Origin: an uncultured Prevotellaceae bacterium
Lineage (GTDB): Bacteria > Bacteroidota > Bacteroidia > Bacteroidales > Bacteroidaceae
Assembly: GCA_946186505.1 (NCBI GenBank)
Contig: CAMHNI010000024.1
Coordinates: 1-51,129, forward strand
DNA length: 51,129 bases
Direction: 5' to 3'
Below the pieces are notes generated by a model, which saw only the letters and a program-made list of their open reading frames with translations, ran no database searches and was not told where the DNA came from. Numbering within the stretch: the first letter of the stretch is position 1; each line of letters opens with the position of its first letter. This document shows positions 1-9,866 of this stretch, piece after piece. A program made the position numbers and the translations under genes.

Positions 1-2147
1 CGCCAGGTGAGGAACTCGTGGGCGGTGCCCTCGGAGATGAGACCCTCGGCATTGTAGCCGGCAGCCTTCAGGGCCTCGACGCTCTTGTTGATGCCGTCAG
101 GATTCTCCTTGGAGCCACAGCCCTCGAAGATGTACTTCACGACCTTCGTGTCCTTGATCTCATCGGGAGCATACTGGCCACCGCTGAGCAGACCCCAGTA
201 GCCGAACATCTCGGGACGGCGCAGGGTGATGAGCTTCGTCTCCATGCCGCCCATAGAGAGGCCGGCCATGGCGCGGTTCCACTTGTCGGCCTTCGTCAGG
301 AAGTTCTTGTCGATGTAGGGCACCAGCTCGTCGCAGAGCACGGCCTCGAACTCCTTGGCGGTGAACTGGCCGATGGTGCCGAACTTGAAATCGTTGGTCA
401 GACCGTAGGCCATCACGACGATGAAGGGCTTGATCTTGCCATCGGCGATGAGGTTGTCCATGATGAGTCCGGCGTGTCCCTGCTTGGGCCAGCTGGTCTC
501 GTTCTCACCCCATCCGTGCTGCAGATAGAGCACAGGGAAGCGCTCCTGCTTGCCTTTCACGAGCTTGCCGTAGGTGGGGGGCAGATAGACGTTGGCCGTC
601 TGCATCTTGCCAGTGCTGGGCGAGTAGAAGAGCACCTCGGAGATGGTGCCGTGCGGGATGTCCTGACGGCAGGCGTAGAAATCCTGGTCGGGTGCGGGAA
701 TCTCGATACCGCTCTCCCAACGGCAGGAACCAAAGTAGTTGTGGGTGCCGGGGTCGTTGACGGTGGCACCGTCGATGGTCAGATGATAGTAGTGGAAGCC
801 GGGATCCATAGGACCGTCGGTGGTACCAGTCCACACGCCGTCCTTATCCTTCTTCAGAACGGTGCCGCCACGGCCGCCGAGACCGAGGCTGACGATGACA
901 GACTTGGCGTCGGGAGCCTCAATACGGAAGCGGGCATAGCCCTCGCTGTTCACCTGCGGATACTCCTGGCCGGGCTGGTTCATCTCGTTGGGGACGAAGT
1001 CCTCCTTCGGCACGCGGGCATCGAGCACGGGGTCGAAGTCGCGGATGGCACGGTAGCAGGCCTTCGGGCGGTAGTTCTCGTCGAAGGGCAGCGGGTGATT
1101 GTTCACGCCAAGCCACGAGTCCTTGTCGCCAAGGTTCCAGAAGGTGACGTTGTCGATGACGTCAGCATGCTTGCGGAACACTTTGAACAGACGGGCGTAC
1201 TGGTCGGTCTGCAGCGTTGACATATAAGCGGGCTGGGGCTTGGCCTCGCCACGTGAGAACATCAGCTGACCGCCGCTCTCGTTGTTCATACGCAGGTCGA
1301 GCTCCGTGATGTGGATATGCTTCACCAGCTCCTTGAAGCGGACGATGGCCTTTTCGAGCTGGTCCTCATCGGGGAAGTAGATGTTGTAATGGCCCTGCAT
1401 GCCGATACCGTCGATGGGAACGCCAGCGTCCTTCATCTTCTTCACCATATTATATATACGCTCGCGCTTGCCGTTGTCCACGCAGCTGTAGTCGTTGTAG
1501 AACAACAGGGCATTGGGGTCGGCCTCACGGGCAAACTCGAAAGCCTTGGCAATGAACTCGTCACCGCAGAGCTGGAAATGACGGCTCTGGCGGTAGGGGC
1601 TGGGCTCCTGGCCACCACGTCCGAATCCGAAGCGGGGACCACCGTCGTCGGCCATGGCCTCGTTCACCACGTCCCAGGCATAGACCACGTCCTTGTAGCG
1701 TTCCACCACGGTGTGGATGTGCTCGCGCAGACGCTCGTAGAAGACTTCCTTCTTCACCGGCTTGCCTTTCTTGTCGGTGAACATCCAGTCGGCAAACTGC
1801 GAGTGCCAGCACAGGCAGTGGCCACGCATCTTGATACCGTTCTTACGGCAGAAGTCGGCAATCTTGTCGGCACGCTCGAAGTTCCATACGCCCTCCTTCG
1901 GGTGGATTTCTCCGGGCTTCCAGTCGTTCTCAGCGGTAACGCTGTTGAACTCCTTCTTGACGAGTGCCATCTGAGCCTCGGCGCTGACATTGCGCTGGTT
2001 GAGCGCGACACCGATGGTAAAATACTCTTTGTAGGCGTCTTTTAGTCCTACGTTAGCTCTGGGGTCGGCTTGTTGCCACTGTGCCTGTGCCGTAAAGCTA
2101 CACACGGCGAACACAGCAGTAAGTGCAATCTTTGAATAATGTTTCAT
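1..2147 (-). CDS. Bifunctional GH10 endo-xylanase / CE1 feruloyl esterase, 3' end cut by window edge
   Basis: Secreted two-enzyme protein for arabinoxylan: the N-terminal half cuts the beta-1,4-xylan backbone and the C-terminal half releases ferulate esters. Reading the minus strand from ATG at 2147 gives 715 residues, open to base 1. Residues 1-22 are a Sec signal peptide ending in AQA. GH10 spans about 30-375, with acid/base E163 in WDVVNEAM and nucleophile E282 in HITELDLR. An E-set/CBM48-like module covers about 395-490. The CE1 alpha/beta hydrolase runs from about 495, with Ser631 in GLSMGG and His710 in GTAHEF. The catalytic His is present, so probably only a short tail is missing. The domain order matches Xyn10D-Fae1A described from Prevotella ruminicola (recalled, not searched). 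It is divergent from the CotH gene and has its own -7 box at 2184-2191. Identity is firm; exact substrate is inferred. Confidence 0.93.
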   Translation of the reverse strand, partial: MKHYSKIALTAVFAVCSFTAQAQWQQADPRANVGLKDAYKEYFTIGVALNQRNVSAEAQMALVKKEFNSVTAENDWKPGEIHPKEGVWNFERADKIADFCRKNGIKMRGHCLCWHSQFADWMFTDKKGKPVKKEVFYERLREHIHTVVERYKDVVYAWDVVNEAMADDGGPRFGFGRGGQEPSPYRQSRHFQLCGDEFIAKAFEFAREADPNALLFYNDYSCVDNGKRERIYNMVKKMKDAGVPIDGIGMQGHYNIYFPDEDQLEKAIVRFKELVKHIHITELDLRMNNESGGQLMFSRGEAKPQPAYMSTLQTDQYARLFKVFRKHADVIDNVTFWNLGDKDSWLGVNNHPLPFDENYRPKACYRAIRDFDPVLDARVPKEDFVPNEMNQPGQEYPQVNSEGYARFRIEAPDAKSVIVSLGLGGRGGTVLKKDKDGVWTGTTDGPMDPGFHYYHLTIDGATVNDPGTHNYFGSCRWESGIEIPAPDQDFYACRQDIPHGTISEVLFYSPSTGKMQTANVYLPPTYGKLVKGKQERFPVLYLQHGWGENETSWPKQGHAGLIMDNLIADGKIKPFIVVMAYGLTNDFKFGTIGQFTAKEFEAVLCDELVPYIDKNFLTKADKWNRAMAGLSMGGMETKLITLRRPEMFGYWGLLSGGQYAPDEIKDTKVVKYIFEGCGSKENPDGINKSVEALKAAGYNAEGLISEGTAHEFLTW

Positions 2148-2183
2148 AAATCTTAAGTTGTTAGGGTTTAGTCAATTTGTGTG

Positions 2184-2191
2184 CAAAATTA
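2184..2191 (-). promoter_or_regulatory. Bacteroidota -7 promoter box for the xylanase-esterase gene
   Basis: The minus strand reads TAATTTTG, a match to TAnnTTTG, 37 bases upstream of the ATG at 2147. This predicts a leader of about 30 bases. Confidence 0.6.
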
Positions 2192-2299
2192 ACATAAAAA
2201 GCGGAAAAAGACCAACATCGCTTGTGTCGCATTCTTTCGTTTATGTATCATATAGCAAAATTGTAGCTCAGCAAAACGCCTTTTTCCGCATTTTTATAT

Positions 2300-2307
2300 T
2301 ATTTTTG
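2300..2307 (+). promoter_or_regulatory. -7 promoter box almost touching the CotH start codon
   Basis: TATTTTTG matches TAnnTTTG and its last G lies 9 bases before the ATG at 2316. If used, the transcript would start about 3-5 bases before the ATG and be practically leaderless. Confidence 0.5.
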
Positions 2308-2315
2308 CAGCCATT

Positions 2316-4616
2316 ATGAAACGAACCAACACCATCTGCGCCCTTCTGCTTGTCACTGCTCTGACGGGGGCACAACCCCGATTCAGCAAGCCACACGGCC
2401 TCTACAGTGACAATGCCATCACCGTGACCATGACTGCCAATGAAGGCAGCGAGATACGCTATACCACCGACGGCAGTACACCTACCGCCCAAAGCACACG
2501 CTACACCAAACCACTGCAGCTGACCCGCACCACCATCCTGAGAGCCATCGAGGTGGCAGGCGATTCGCTGTCGCCCGTTGCCACGGCTTCGTATATTTTC
2601 ACGTCGTCGGTACTGTCACAGTCGAACACCCCGGCAGGCTATCCTTCGGAGTGGGGCGAATACTCACAGATATGGGGCACGGCCATAGCCGACTACGAGA
2701 TGGATCCGGAGATGACCAAGGACTCCAGGCTCTCACCGAAGATTGTGCAGGGTCTGAGCCAACTGCCCATACTGAGTATCGTGTCAGACAAAGACAACTT
2801 CTTCAGCCACGAGAACGATGAGGAGACGGGCGGCATCTACATCTTCACCGGCCCACCAGTCGGCGACACGACAGGACACGGCTGGACCCGCCCTGCCAAC
2901 GTGGAACTGATAGGCGGCCCGCAGCAGCACGACCTGACGGTGGGATGCGGCGTACGGTTGCACGGCGGCCACGGCCGACTGGCCGAGAAGAACCCGAAGC
3001 ACTCGTTCCGTCTGGTGTTCAAGGAGAAGTACGGACCGAAGACACTGAAGTACCCTGTCTTCGGCGAAGACGAGCCACAGAAATTCGACCAGCTGGTACT
3101 ACGCTGTCACTTCGGTAACACATGGCAGCACTGGGCAGAGGGCAACCGTACAAAAGCACAATACACCCGCGACGTCTGGGCTCGCCGCATGCAGCGCAGC
3201 ATGGGCCACACTGCTGTCAACGCGCTCTACGTTCATCTGTTCCTCAACGGCATGTACTGGGGAATATACAATATAGCAGAGCGTGTAGATGACCAGTACG
3301 GCAAGGACCATCTGGGCGGCAGCAAGAGCGACATTGACGTCATCAAGATTGAAGAGGACGGCGGCAACCACATCGAGGCCGCCGAGGGAACGCTCGATGC
3401 CTGGAACCTCATGGTCGAGACGGCAAAACACGCTGCCGACGACCGCTACTACCAACAGTTGGACACGCTGTTGGACATCGACCAGTTCATAGACTACATG
3501 CTCATCAACCAGTATGGCGGCAACACCGACTGGGACCACCACAACTGGTATGCCATACGCCGTCGGGGACAGGACAGCCAGGGGTTCCGCTTCCTCTGCT
3601 GGGACTCGGAAATCATCTTAGAGAGCGTCAACGAGAACGTGCTCAGCAAGGACAACGGTTCCGCTTTCCCTACGGGCATCTTCCATAACCTCCTGAAGAA
3701 TGACAACTTTGCCCGCCGCTACCTGCGCCGGGCCAAGGAAGTGCTGGCCGACGACGGCATGCTGGGACAGAAGCATGTGGTCGAGGTGTGGGACAGCCTC
3801 TACAACACCATCTCAATGGCCCTGTACTGTGAGGCTGCACGATGGGGAGACTACCGCCGTGATGTCCACCGCTGGCAGAGTGCCGGACAGCTCTATACTG
3901 TCGATGAGCACTACATGGCCGAACGCAACAGGCTGCTCACACAGTATTTCCCCTACCGCTCAGGACAGGTGCTCGGCAGCATCATCAGCTTCGTGGGCAT
4001 CGACGACTTCGAAGCTCCCGACGACTGGACGAAACTCATGGCCTCGATGTTCCACCAGTGGAACGGTACGGGTGCCAACGCCCAACCGACGGAAGAAACC
4101 GTCAATACCGAGTGGCGCATAGGACAATTGGTCAATGGTGGCGGCACCGTAGCCGGCTTCAGCTCCGTCAGCTACAACCTCTTTGCCGACCTCAGCCAAT
4201 ATGACAAGATGGTGCTCAGAGGCTCCGGCAACCGGCTGCGCATTCTGGCCAACCGACTGACCGACCACGGCCCGTACAAGCAGATAGTTGTGTCGTTCAA
4301 CGAGAGCGACCCCTACTGGGACTACAACTATGGTGCCATCGTCCTGCCCTTAGCCGATCTGCAGTCCATTTCCACCAATGAGGGAAAGACGCGCCATGAC
4401 GCCTTTGTACACCTGAACGCCATGAAGGTGGAGAGCGGCAGCAATGCCAACGTCAGCGCCATCTACCTCGTGCCGAAGGCCGAGATGACGGACATGGCCG
4501 ACATCAAAGCCGCAACATCCGACAACCGTTTCTACACTCTCAGCGGACAGCTGGTGGCCCGTCCGACAAAGCCCGGCATCTATATCGTCGGCGGACGTAA
4601 GCAGGTGGTCAGGTAA
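2316..4616 (+). CDS. Secreted CotH-kinase family protein with chitobiase-like N-terminal domain
   Basis: Protein of 766 residues. Residues 1-19 look like a Sec signal peptide. About 25-90 is a chitobiase/beta-hexosaminidase-type domain (YTTDGSTPT). About 140-530 is a CotH kinase-like domain, with GVRLHGGHGR, the YWGIYNIAERVD segment and the late acidic motif FLCWDSE. A beta-rich region of about 560-735 may bind carbohydrate. The last 30 residues resemble a short sorting-type tail (YTLSGQLV...GIYIVGG...VVR). CotH proteins are atypical kinases first known from spore coats; in a non-sporulating gut Bacteroidales the substrate is unknown. It lies between a xylanase and a fucosidase gene, which suggests a surface glycan role (inference). 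The start is fixed by the signal peptide. Confidence 0.8.
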   Translation: MKRTNTICALLLVTALTGAQPRFSKPHGLYSDNAITVTMTANEGSEIRYTTDGSTPTAQSTRYTKPLQLTRTTILRAIEVAGDSLSPVATASYIFTSSVLSQSNTPAGYPSEWGEYSQIWGTAIADYEMDPEMTKDSRLSPKIVQGLSQLPILSIVSDKDNFFSHENDEETGGIYIFTGPPVGDTTGHGWTRPANVELIGGPQQHDLTVGCGVRLHGGHGRLAEKNPKHSFRLVFKEKYGPKTLKYPVFGEDEPQKFDQLVLRCHFGNTWQHWAEGNRTKAQYTRDVWARRMQRSMGHTAVNALYVHLFLNGMYWGIYNIAERVDDQYGKDHLGGSKSDIDVIKIEEDGGNHIEAAEGTLDAWNLMVETAKHAADDRYYQQLDTLLDIDQFIDYMLINQYGGNTDWDHHNWYAIRRRGQDSQGFRFLCWDSEIILESVNENVLSKDNGSAFPTGIFHNLLKNDNFARRYLRRAKEVLADDGMLGQKHVVEVWDSLYNTISMALYCEAARWGDYRRDVHRWQSAGQLYTVDEHYMAERNRLLTQYFPYRSGQVLGSIISFVGIDDFEAPDDWTKLMASMFHQWNGTGANAQPTEETVNTEWRIGQLVNGGGTVAGFSSVSYNLFADLSQYDKMVLRGSGNRLRILANRLTDHGPYKQIVVSFNESDPYWDYNYGAIVLPLADLQSISTNEGKTRHDAFVHLNAMKVESGSNANVSAIYLVPKAEMTDMADIKAATSDNRFYTLSGQLVARPTKPGIYIVGGRKQVVR

Positions 4617-4666
4617 CCGCTGCAAAATAATACGGCATAATATTCTTTATTCTCAAAAAGATTTAC

Positions 4667-4674
4667 TACCTTTG
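4667..4674 (+). promoter_or_regulatory. -7 promoter box for the GH95 gene
   Basis: TACCTTTG matches TAnnTTTG, 20 bases before the ATG at 4694. No clear -33 TTG was seen at the right spacing. Confidence 0.55.
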
Positions 4675-4693
4675 CACCGACTAAAAACCAACA

Positions 4694-7240
4694 ATGATGC
4701 AAAAACGTATTATTACAACCCTGCTGATAGCCGTATTCACACTGACAGTCGCTGCTCAGGAACACAAACTATGGTATGCCCAGCCCGCCAAGCACTGGTT
4801 AGAGGCACTGCCCGTAGGTAACTCACATCTCGGCGCCATGATCTATGGCGGCACCGACGTAGAGGAGATTCAACTCAACGAGGAGACGTTCTGGAGCGGA
4901 CAGCCCCATGACAACAACTCCAAGAAGTCGCTGGATGTCCTGCCCGAGGTGCGGCGGCTGATTTTCGAAGGCAAGGAGGGGGCTGCCGCCAAACTCATCG
5001 ACCAGAATTTTATTCCTGGCCCTCACGGCATGCGCTATCTCCCGTTAGGCAGCGTGAAGCTGTCGTTGGGCCATAAGGATGTCACCGCCTACCAGCGTGC
5101 CCTGAACCTCGGCGACGCCACCGCCACCACCTCTTACATATATAATGGTGTCCGCTACGAGCGCACCGTCTTTGCCTCGCAGGCCGACAATGTCATCGTC
5201 GTCCGCCTGACGGCCAGCAAGAAGGGTGCCCTGTCGTTCAACGTAGATTTCACTTCCCAGCTGAAGTCAGAGAGTACCGTGTGGAAAGAGCGTGAGGGGC
5301 GCCCGGTCTATGAACTTGCCGCCATTGTCGAGGGTGTGGAGCAGGAAGGCATCAAGGCCGGCCTGAAAGCCGAGTGCCGCCTCAGTGTGGCCTCCGATGG
5401 GCAGATAGAGTGTGGTGTCAATAACCTCAACATCAAGAATGCCACGACGGCAACGCTTTACATCACTGCCGCCACCAACTTCGTCAACTACAATGACATC
5501 ACGGGCAATCCCGTACAAAAGAACAATAAGGTGCTCGACGCTTTGCAAGGCAAGAGCTACAAGCTGCTGCTGGCCGATCACACCAAGAAATATCAAGAAC
5601 AGTACAACCGCGTGCAGCTGACCCTGCCGAAGTCGGAGAATTCTGCCTTGGAGACCGACAAGCGCGTGTCGGCCTTTGAGAAGGCACAGGGCGACTTGGA
5701 CATGGTGTCGCTGATGATGCAGTATGGCCGCTACCTGCTCATTTCTTCGAGCCAGCCCGGCGGACAGCCCGCCAACCTGCAGGGTGTCTGGAACGACAAG
5801 ATGAATGCCCCGTGGGACTCGAAATATACCATCAACATCAACGCCGAGATGAACTACTGGCCTGCCCTCATCGGCAATCTCGCCGAAACGCAGCAGCCGT
5901 TGTTCTCGATGATCCGTGACCTGAGTGAGACAGGCGTTGAGACGGCCAAGACGATGTATGGCTGTCGCGGCTGGGTAGCCCACCACAACACCGACCTCTG
6001 GCGCATTGCCGGTCCTGTTGACGGCACACCCTGGGGCATGTTCCCTACCGGTGGCGCCTGGCTGACGACCCATATCTGGCAGCACTATCTCTATACCGGC
6101 GACCGTCAGTTCCTCAGCGACTACTATCCCGTACTGAAGGGTGCCGCCGAGTTCCTGCTCGACTATATGCAGGTCTATCCCTCGTCAGGTGAGATTAAGC
6201 AGGCAGCGGGCTGGCTGATGACCGTTCCTACGGTGTCGCCCGAGCACGGTCCCCGTGGTAAGGGCACTAACGTTACTGCCGGCTCTACGATGGACAATCA
6301 GATAGCCTTCGACGTACTGTCGCAGGCGCTCCAGGCCGCCAAGGTCTTAGGACGCGACAGCCTCTTTGCCGAGAACCTCCGCTTCCAGCTGCAGAACCTG
6401 CCGCCTATGCAGGTAGGCCGCTACGGCCAGCTGCAGGAATGGCTCATCGATGCTGACGACCCGAAGGACGAGCACCGTCATATCTCTCACCTCTACGGTC
6501 TCTATCCGTCGAACCAGATTTCGCCCTACAGCCATCCCGACCTTTTCACAGCCGCTGCCAATACGTTGAACCAGCGCGGCGATATGGCCACGGGCTGGAG
6601 CCTTGGTTGGAAGACCAACTTCTGGGCCCGTATGCTCGACGGCAACCACGCCTTCACGATTATCAAGAACATGCTGCACCTGTTGCCCGACGACCGTGCT
6701 GCCCGCCAGTATCCTGACGGTCGCACCTATCCCAACCTGTTCGACGCCCATCCGCCGTTCCAGATTGACGGCAACTTCGGTGTGTCGGCTGGCATCTGCG
6801 AGATGCTCGTCCAGAGCCACGACGGTGCCGTCCACCTGTTGCCCGCCCTACCCGACGACTGGCAGAAGGGCGAGGTGAAAGGCCTGCGTGCCCGCGGCGG
6901 TTTTGTGGTCGATGAGCAATGGAGCGAAGGGAAACTCCGCTCCGCCGTGGTGCGCTCCACTATCGGTGGCACGCTGCGCCTGCGCTCCTATGCTCCGCTT
7001 CGCTTGGCCAAGGCTTCAAGCTCGGCCAAAGGACGCTTGCTACCTGAGGGACGCAAGAAGGGCGTGACTCTAAAGCCCGCTGAGGGCGACTGCCCCAACC
7101 CGCTCTTTGCACCTGCTGCCATCCGCGAGCCTCTGCACTCAGCAGAGCTGAAGGATTTCCAGCCCCTGTCCCTCCGTCAGGTCTATGAGTACGACGTGGA
7201 AACCACAGCTGGCCAGACCTACAGCTTCGTGGCGGAATAA
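4694..7240 (+). CDS. GH95 family alpha-L-fucosidase, secreted
   Basis: Glycoside hydrolase of 848 residues, beginning MMQKR and followed by a Sec signal peptide ending VAAQ at about 21. Family GH95 releases alpha-1,2-linked L-fucose, or in some members L-galactose, by an inverting mechanism. Visible family marks: [22 protein letters not shown] at the N-terminus, [18 protein letters not shown] and NAEMNYWP in the barrel (the catalytic Asn region), [20 protein letters not shown] (the acid Glu/Asp region) and [14 protein letters not shown] (base Asp region). The length is typical. The C-terminal beta domain has an odd Ala/Ser/Lys-rich stretch ([10 protein letters not shown]) at about residue 775 that looks like a repeat-derived insertion. 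With the GH29 gene at 17488 it suggests use of fucosylated glycans. The substrate linkage cannot be told from sequence alone. Confidence 0.92.
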   Translation: MMQKRIITTLLIAVFTLTVAAQEHKLWYAQPAKHWLEALPVGNSHLGAMIYGGTDVEEIQLNEETFWSGQPHDNNSKKSLDVLPEVRRLIFEGKEGAAAKLIDQNFIPGPHGMRYLPLGSVKLSLGHKDVTAYQRALNLGDATATTSYIYNGVRYERTVFASQADNVIVVRLTASKKGALSFNVDFTSQLKSESTVWKEREGRPVYELAAIVEGVEQEGIKAGLKAECRLSVASDGQIECGVNNLNIKNATTATLYITAATNFVNYNDITGNPVQKNNKVLDALQGKSYKLLLADHTKKYQEQYNRVQLTLPKSENSALETDKRVSAFEKAQGDLDMVSLMMQYGRYLLISSSQPGGQPANLQGVWNDKMNAPWDSKYTININAEMNYWPALIGNLAETQQPLFSMIRDLSETGVETAKTMYGCRGWVAHHNTDLWRIAGPVDGTPWGMFPTGGAWLTTHIWQHYLYTGDRQFLSDYYPVLKGAAEFLLDYMQVYPSSGEIKQAAGWLMTVPTVSPEHGPRGKGTNVTAGSTMDNQIAFDVLSQALQAAKVLGRDSLFAENLRFQLQNLPPMQVGRYGQLQEWLIDADDPKDEHRHISHLYGLYPSNQISPYSHPDLFTAAANTLNQRGDMATGWSLGWKTNFWARMLDGNHAFTIIKNMLHLLPDDRAARQYPDGRTYPNLFDAHPPFQIDGNFGVSAGICEMLVQSHDGAVHLLPALPDDWQKGEVKGLRARGGFVVDEQWSEGKLRSAVVRSTIGGTLRLRSYAPLRLAKASSSAKGRLLPEGRKKGVTLKPAEGDCPNPLFAPAAIREPLHSAELKDFQPLSLRQVYEYDVETTAGQTYSFVAE

Positions 7241-7365
7241 CACTTTAATATTTACTGGCCCTCCCGTCAACTCACAGATGCATCTGGCACCTCTAATCCC
7301 GCCAGCATAAACGATTTCCAAAGCCAACAAAGAACGGCAGTAAAAAACTATAAATATTTAAGAGT

Positions 7366-9414
7366 GTGTCAATATCTATCAAAAATATCTTCGTTGCCAT
7401 AGGTGGCACAGCATCATCGAAGTTCAATATCGAGCTCGGGGGTGCGAAGTACCGTCTCGACGACTTTGAATTCCGGCAGAACATGCTAAGTTTTAATACT
7501 TTGACGTTCTCCATGCTCAAGAGTCCCGATGAAGACATCAACGAAACCATGTTCGCTGTGTGCGGAGATATTATCGGCAAGGACGTCACCGTCACACTGC
7601 AGACAGACGACATCGAGAACATATCGCTGAACACAAACAACGACACCGTGGCCGACATTGAGTTCAAAGGGTTTGTCTATACGGCCTCAGGCAGCAGGCG
7701 GCGAAGCGAGTACGTCATACGGGTCGAGGCCAGGAGCTGGGACGCACTGCTGGATGACAATCCGACCTGTAAGTCGTTTGAGGATAAAGACCTGAACGAG
7801 ATTGTGAAAGACATTCTGGACGATTACAAGGGACGGCTCGACACTGTGGTGGACTCTCGGTTTGAAGAACGCATACCGTACTGTGTGCAATACAACGAAA
7901 CCAACCTGCAGTTTATTCAGCGACTGGCACGCCGATATGGTGAATGGCTGTATAACGACGGTACCCAACTTGTGTTCGGAAACTTGAAGCGACAGGACGC
8001 AGTACGTCTGTCCTATCCAAGCAGGAACATACCGTCATACAGTGTGGACTTGAAGATGCAGCATACTGCCTTCCGTCACCTGGCATCCTCGTACAACAAA
8101 TATGAAGCGAGCCAGAAGGACGGCAAAGGTGAGATGCAAAAATCACTCAATGAGCTGAACGGGAAAGTATATGACGCGTCGGAACAGTGTTTCACCAAAC
8201 AGACGCTACAGAACCTGCACTCTGGCGGATATGCCGATACTGACGGCCGAAGAACGGTGCTTGACATATCGACGAAGGCACAGGCCCGCAGCGAGAAGGC
8301 CAACATGCTCATCTATTCAGGCGAGACATACTGCTCGAAGCTGAAAGTCGGCTCCACGCTCGTCATCATTGACAACTACATCATGGAAAGCTTCTCCAAC
8401 AAGAAGAGCGATGTCGATCAGGACGAGATTGTCATCACCGAGCTTATACACCGTTTCAATGCCGACGAAATATACAGCAACCACTTCACCGGCATACCCG
8501 CGAAATGTGACTACCCACCCTACTCCGACAACGAGGTCTATCCCATAGGTATTCCCTGCCGTGCGAAGGTGAAAGACAACGAGGACCCAAACAACATGGG
8601 ACGCGTGCGAGTACAGTTTGACTGGCAGGCCCAACTCGATGAGAAGATGATGACCCCTTGGCTACGCATCACCCAGCCCTATGCCGGTGGTGAAAAGGGC
8701 TTTAGCTTCATCCCCGAGATAGGAGAAGAGGTGATGATAGATTTTGAGGGCGGCAATGCCGAACGCCCATACGTCAGTGGTACATTATATAATGGTATAG
8801 ACAATGTTGACAGCAAATGGGTGGCCAGCAAGAACAGCCACAACAAAATCAAGGCCATCCGAACACGCAACGGACATACCATAGAGATACACGATGAGGG
8901 CAACGACGGGTATATCCGTATCTATGACCATAAGAAGGAGAACTACATCCTGACCTTCTCCACTGACCGCAAGCTCATCATGCTGGAGTCAACTGGCAAC
9001 ATTGAGATGTATGCCAGAAACGACATCATCATGCATGCGGGTCACGACATCAAGGCTACTGCCGACCACGACATCACTGAGACAGCCAGCAACGACATGT
9101 ACTTAGAGGCCGGCAACGACCAACAGCGGACCGCCGACAACGACATCCGCGAACATGCAGGCAATGACCGCAACGCCTCCATCGATCGCAACGACTCGCT
9201 CATGGTCAACGGAAACCAGTTCGTCATTATTGGCGACAACAAAGACGAGCAGATTGAGCACCAGCTGCAAGTCACTGCCGAGAACATACGCACTGAGGCA
9301 GAAGACGAGTTGCTCGAATACTCCACGTCCCACCACATCAAGGCCAGTGACCAAGCCGTTATCAACGCAGGCAGCCGCATCGACATCAAGGCCGGTATCG
9401 TTAAAGTACAATAA
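7366..9414 (+). CDS. vgrG: Type VI secretion spike protein VgrG
   Basis: Protein of 682 residues with a GTG start; an in-frame TAA 15 bases upstream leaves no ATG alternative. The N-terminal two thirds is the gp27-like and gp5 OB-fold VgrG core: NETNLQFIQRLARRYGEWLY, then RAKVKDNEDPNNMGRVRVQFDW, then WLRITQPYAGGEKGFSFIPEIG followed by GEEVMIDFEGGNAERPYVSG. The C-terminal 150 residues form a regular short repeat built on NDI/HDI (ARNDI, GHDI, DHDI, DNDI), the trimeric beta-helix needle. VgrG caps the Hcp tube and carries effectors into a target cell. It is 4 bases ahead of the PAAR-like gene and heads the cargo operon. No sheath, baseplate, TssJLM-like or ClpV gene is in the window, so the apparatus must be encoded elsewhere. 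Confidence 0.93.
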   Translation: MSISIKNIFVAIGGTASSKFNIELGGAKYRLDDFEFRQNMLSFNTLTFSMLKSPDEDINETMFAVCGDIIGKDVTVTLQTDDIENISLNTNNDTVADIEFKGFVYTASGSRRRSEYVIRVEARSWDALLDDNPTCKSFEDKDLNEIVKDILDDYKGRLDTVVDSRFEERIPYCVQYNETNLQFIQRLARRYGEWLYNDGTQLVFGNLKRQDAVRLSYPSRNIPSYSVDLKMQHTAFRHLASSYNKYEASQKDGKGEMQKSLNELNGKVYDASEQCFTKQTLQNLHSGGYADTDGRRTVLDISTKAQARSEKANMLIYSGETYCSKLKVGSTLVIIDNYIMESFSNKKSDVDQDEIVITELIHRFNADEIYSNHFTGIPAKCDYPPYSDNEVYPIGIPCRAKVKDNEDPNNMGRVRVQFDWQAQLDEKMMTPWLRITQPYAGGEKGFSFIPEIGEEVMIDFEGGNAERPYVSGTLYNGIDNVDSKWVASKNSHNKIKAIRTRNGHTIEIHDEGNDGYIRIYDHKKENYILTFSTDRKLIMLESTGNIEMYARNDIIMHAGHDIKATADHDITETASNDMYLEAGNDQQRTADNDIREHAGNDRNASIDRNDSLMVNGNQFVIIGDNKDEQIEHQLQVTAENIRTEAEDELLEYSTSHHIKASDQAVINAGSRIDIKAGIVKVQ

Positions 9415-9417
9415 GCC

Positions 9418-9843
9418 ATGGCAGATTCATACGTTTGTTCCGGAGCAACCCTACGCTGTACTATGGGCACCAATCAGGGCAGCCTGACGGTACTGCCTAT
9501 TCACAGGACCGACCTCACAGGCAAACCGATGGCCAACATCAGCGACCATGTGCCGATGGTCAACCTGGGCAGCTTTGGCCGCTGCTGCTCCCTCGCTTTC
9601 CCTGCTACCGCCGCCGCCACCGCTGCCAATCAGGGTGTCCTTACCCCGGCTCCTTGTATGCACAACACGCCAATGCCCTGGCTACCGGGCAAGCTGGACT
9701 ATCTTGTGGACGGGTTTCCTGCCCTGCTGAAGTCTGACCATTGCCAATGCATGTGGGGGGGCACCATCAGCATCGTTGATGACGGACAGAAGGATACTGG
9801 TTCGGCGGATATGAGCAAGAAGCCCAGGAAGAATTTCAAATAA
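9418..9843 (+). CDS. DUF4280 PAAR-like spike-tip protein
   Basis: Protein of 141 residues starting MADSYVCSGATLRCTMG. Family marks of DUF4280 are visible: the CSGA.L.C.MG opening, ISDHVPMVNLGSFGRC, PAPCMHNTPMPWLPG, and an internal Cys (HCQCMWGG) before GTISIVDDGQ. DUF4280 proteins are PAAR-like tips that sit on VgrG and connect it to an effector. The several conserved Cys residues suggest metal binding like that of PAAR proteins (inference). The gene follows vgrG by 3 bases and precedes the effector by 23, so all three are very probably co-transcribed. Confidence 0.88.
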   Translation: MADSYVCSGATLRCTMGTNQGSLTVLPIHRTDLTGKPMANISDHVPMVNLGSFGRCCSLAFPATAAATAANQGVLTPAPCMHNTPMPWLPGKLDYLVDGFPALLKSDHCQCMWGGTISIVDDGQKDTGSADMSKKPRKNFK

Positions 9844-9866
9844 ACAACTGATTTAAGAAGCTGAGT

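Noticed and set aside
18..1220. 400-codon open frame on the plus strand
   Set aside because: It is antisense to the GH10-CE1 gene; its translation is Val/Leu/Gly/His-rich, typical of the complement of a G/C-rich gene, and has no family motif.
1311..2045. 244-codon plus-strand frame
   Set aside because: Antisense shadow of the GH10 domain, with the same low-information composition.
5267..6085. 272-codon minus-strand frame
   Set aside because: Antisense to the GH95 catalytic domain, which carries clear active-site motifs.
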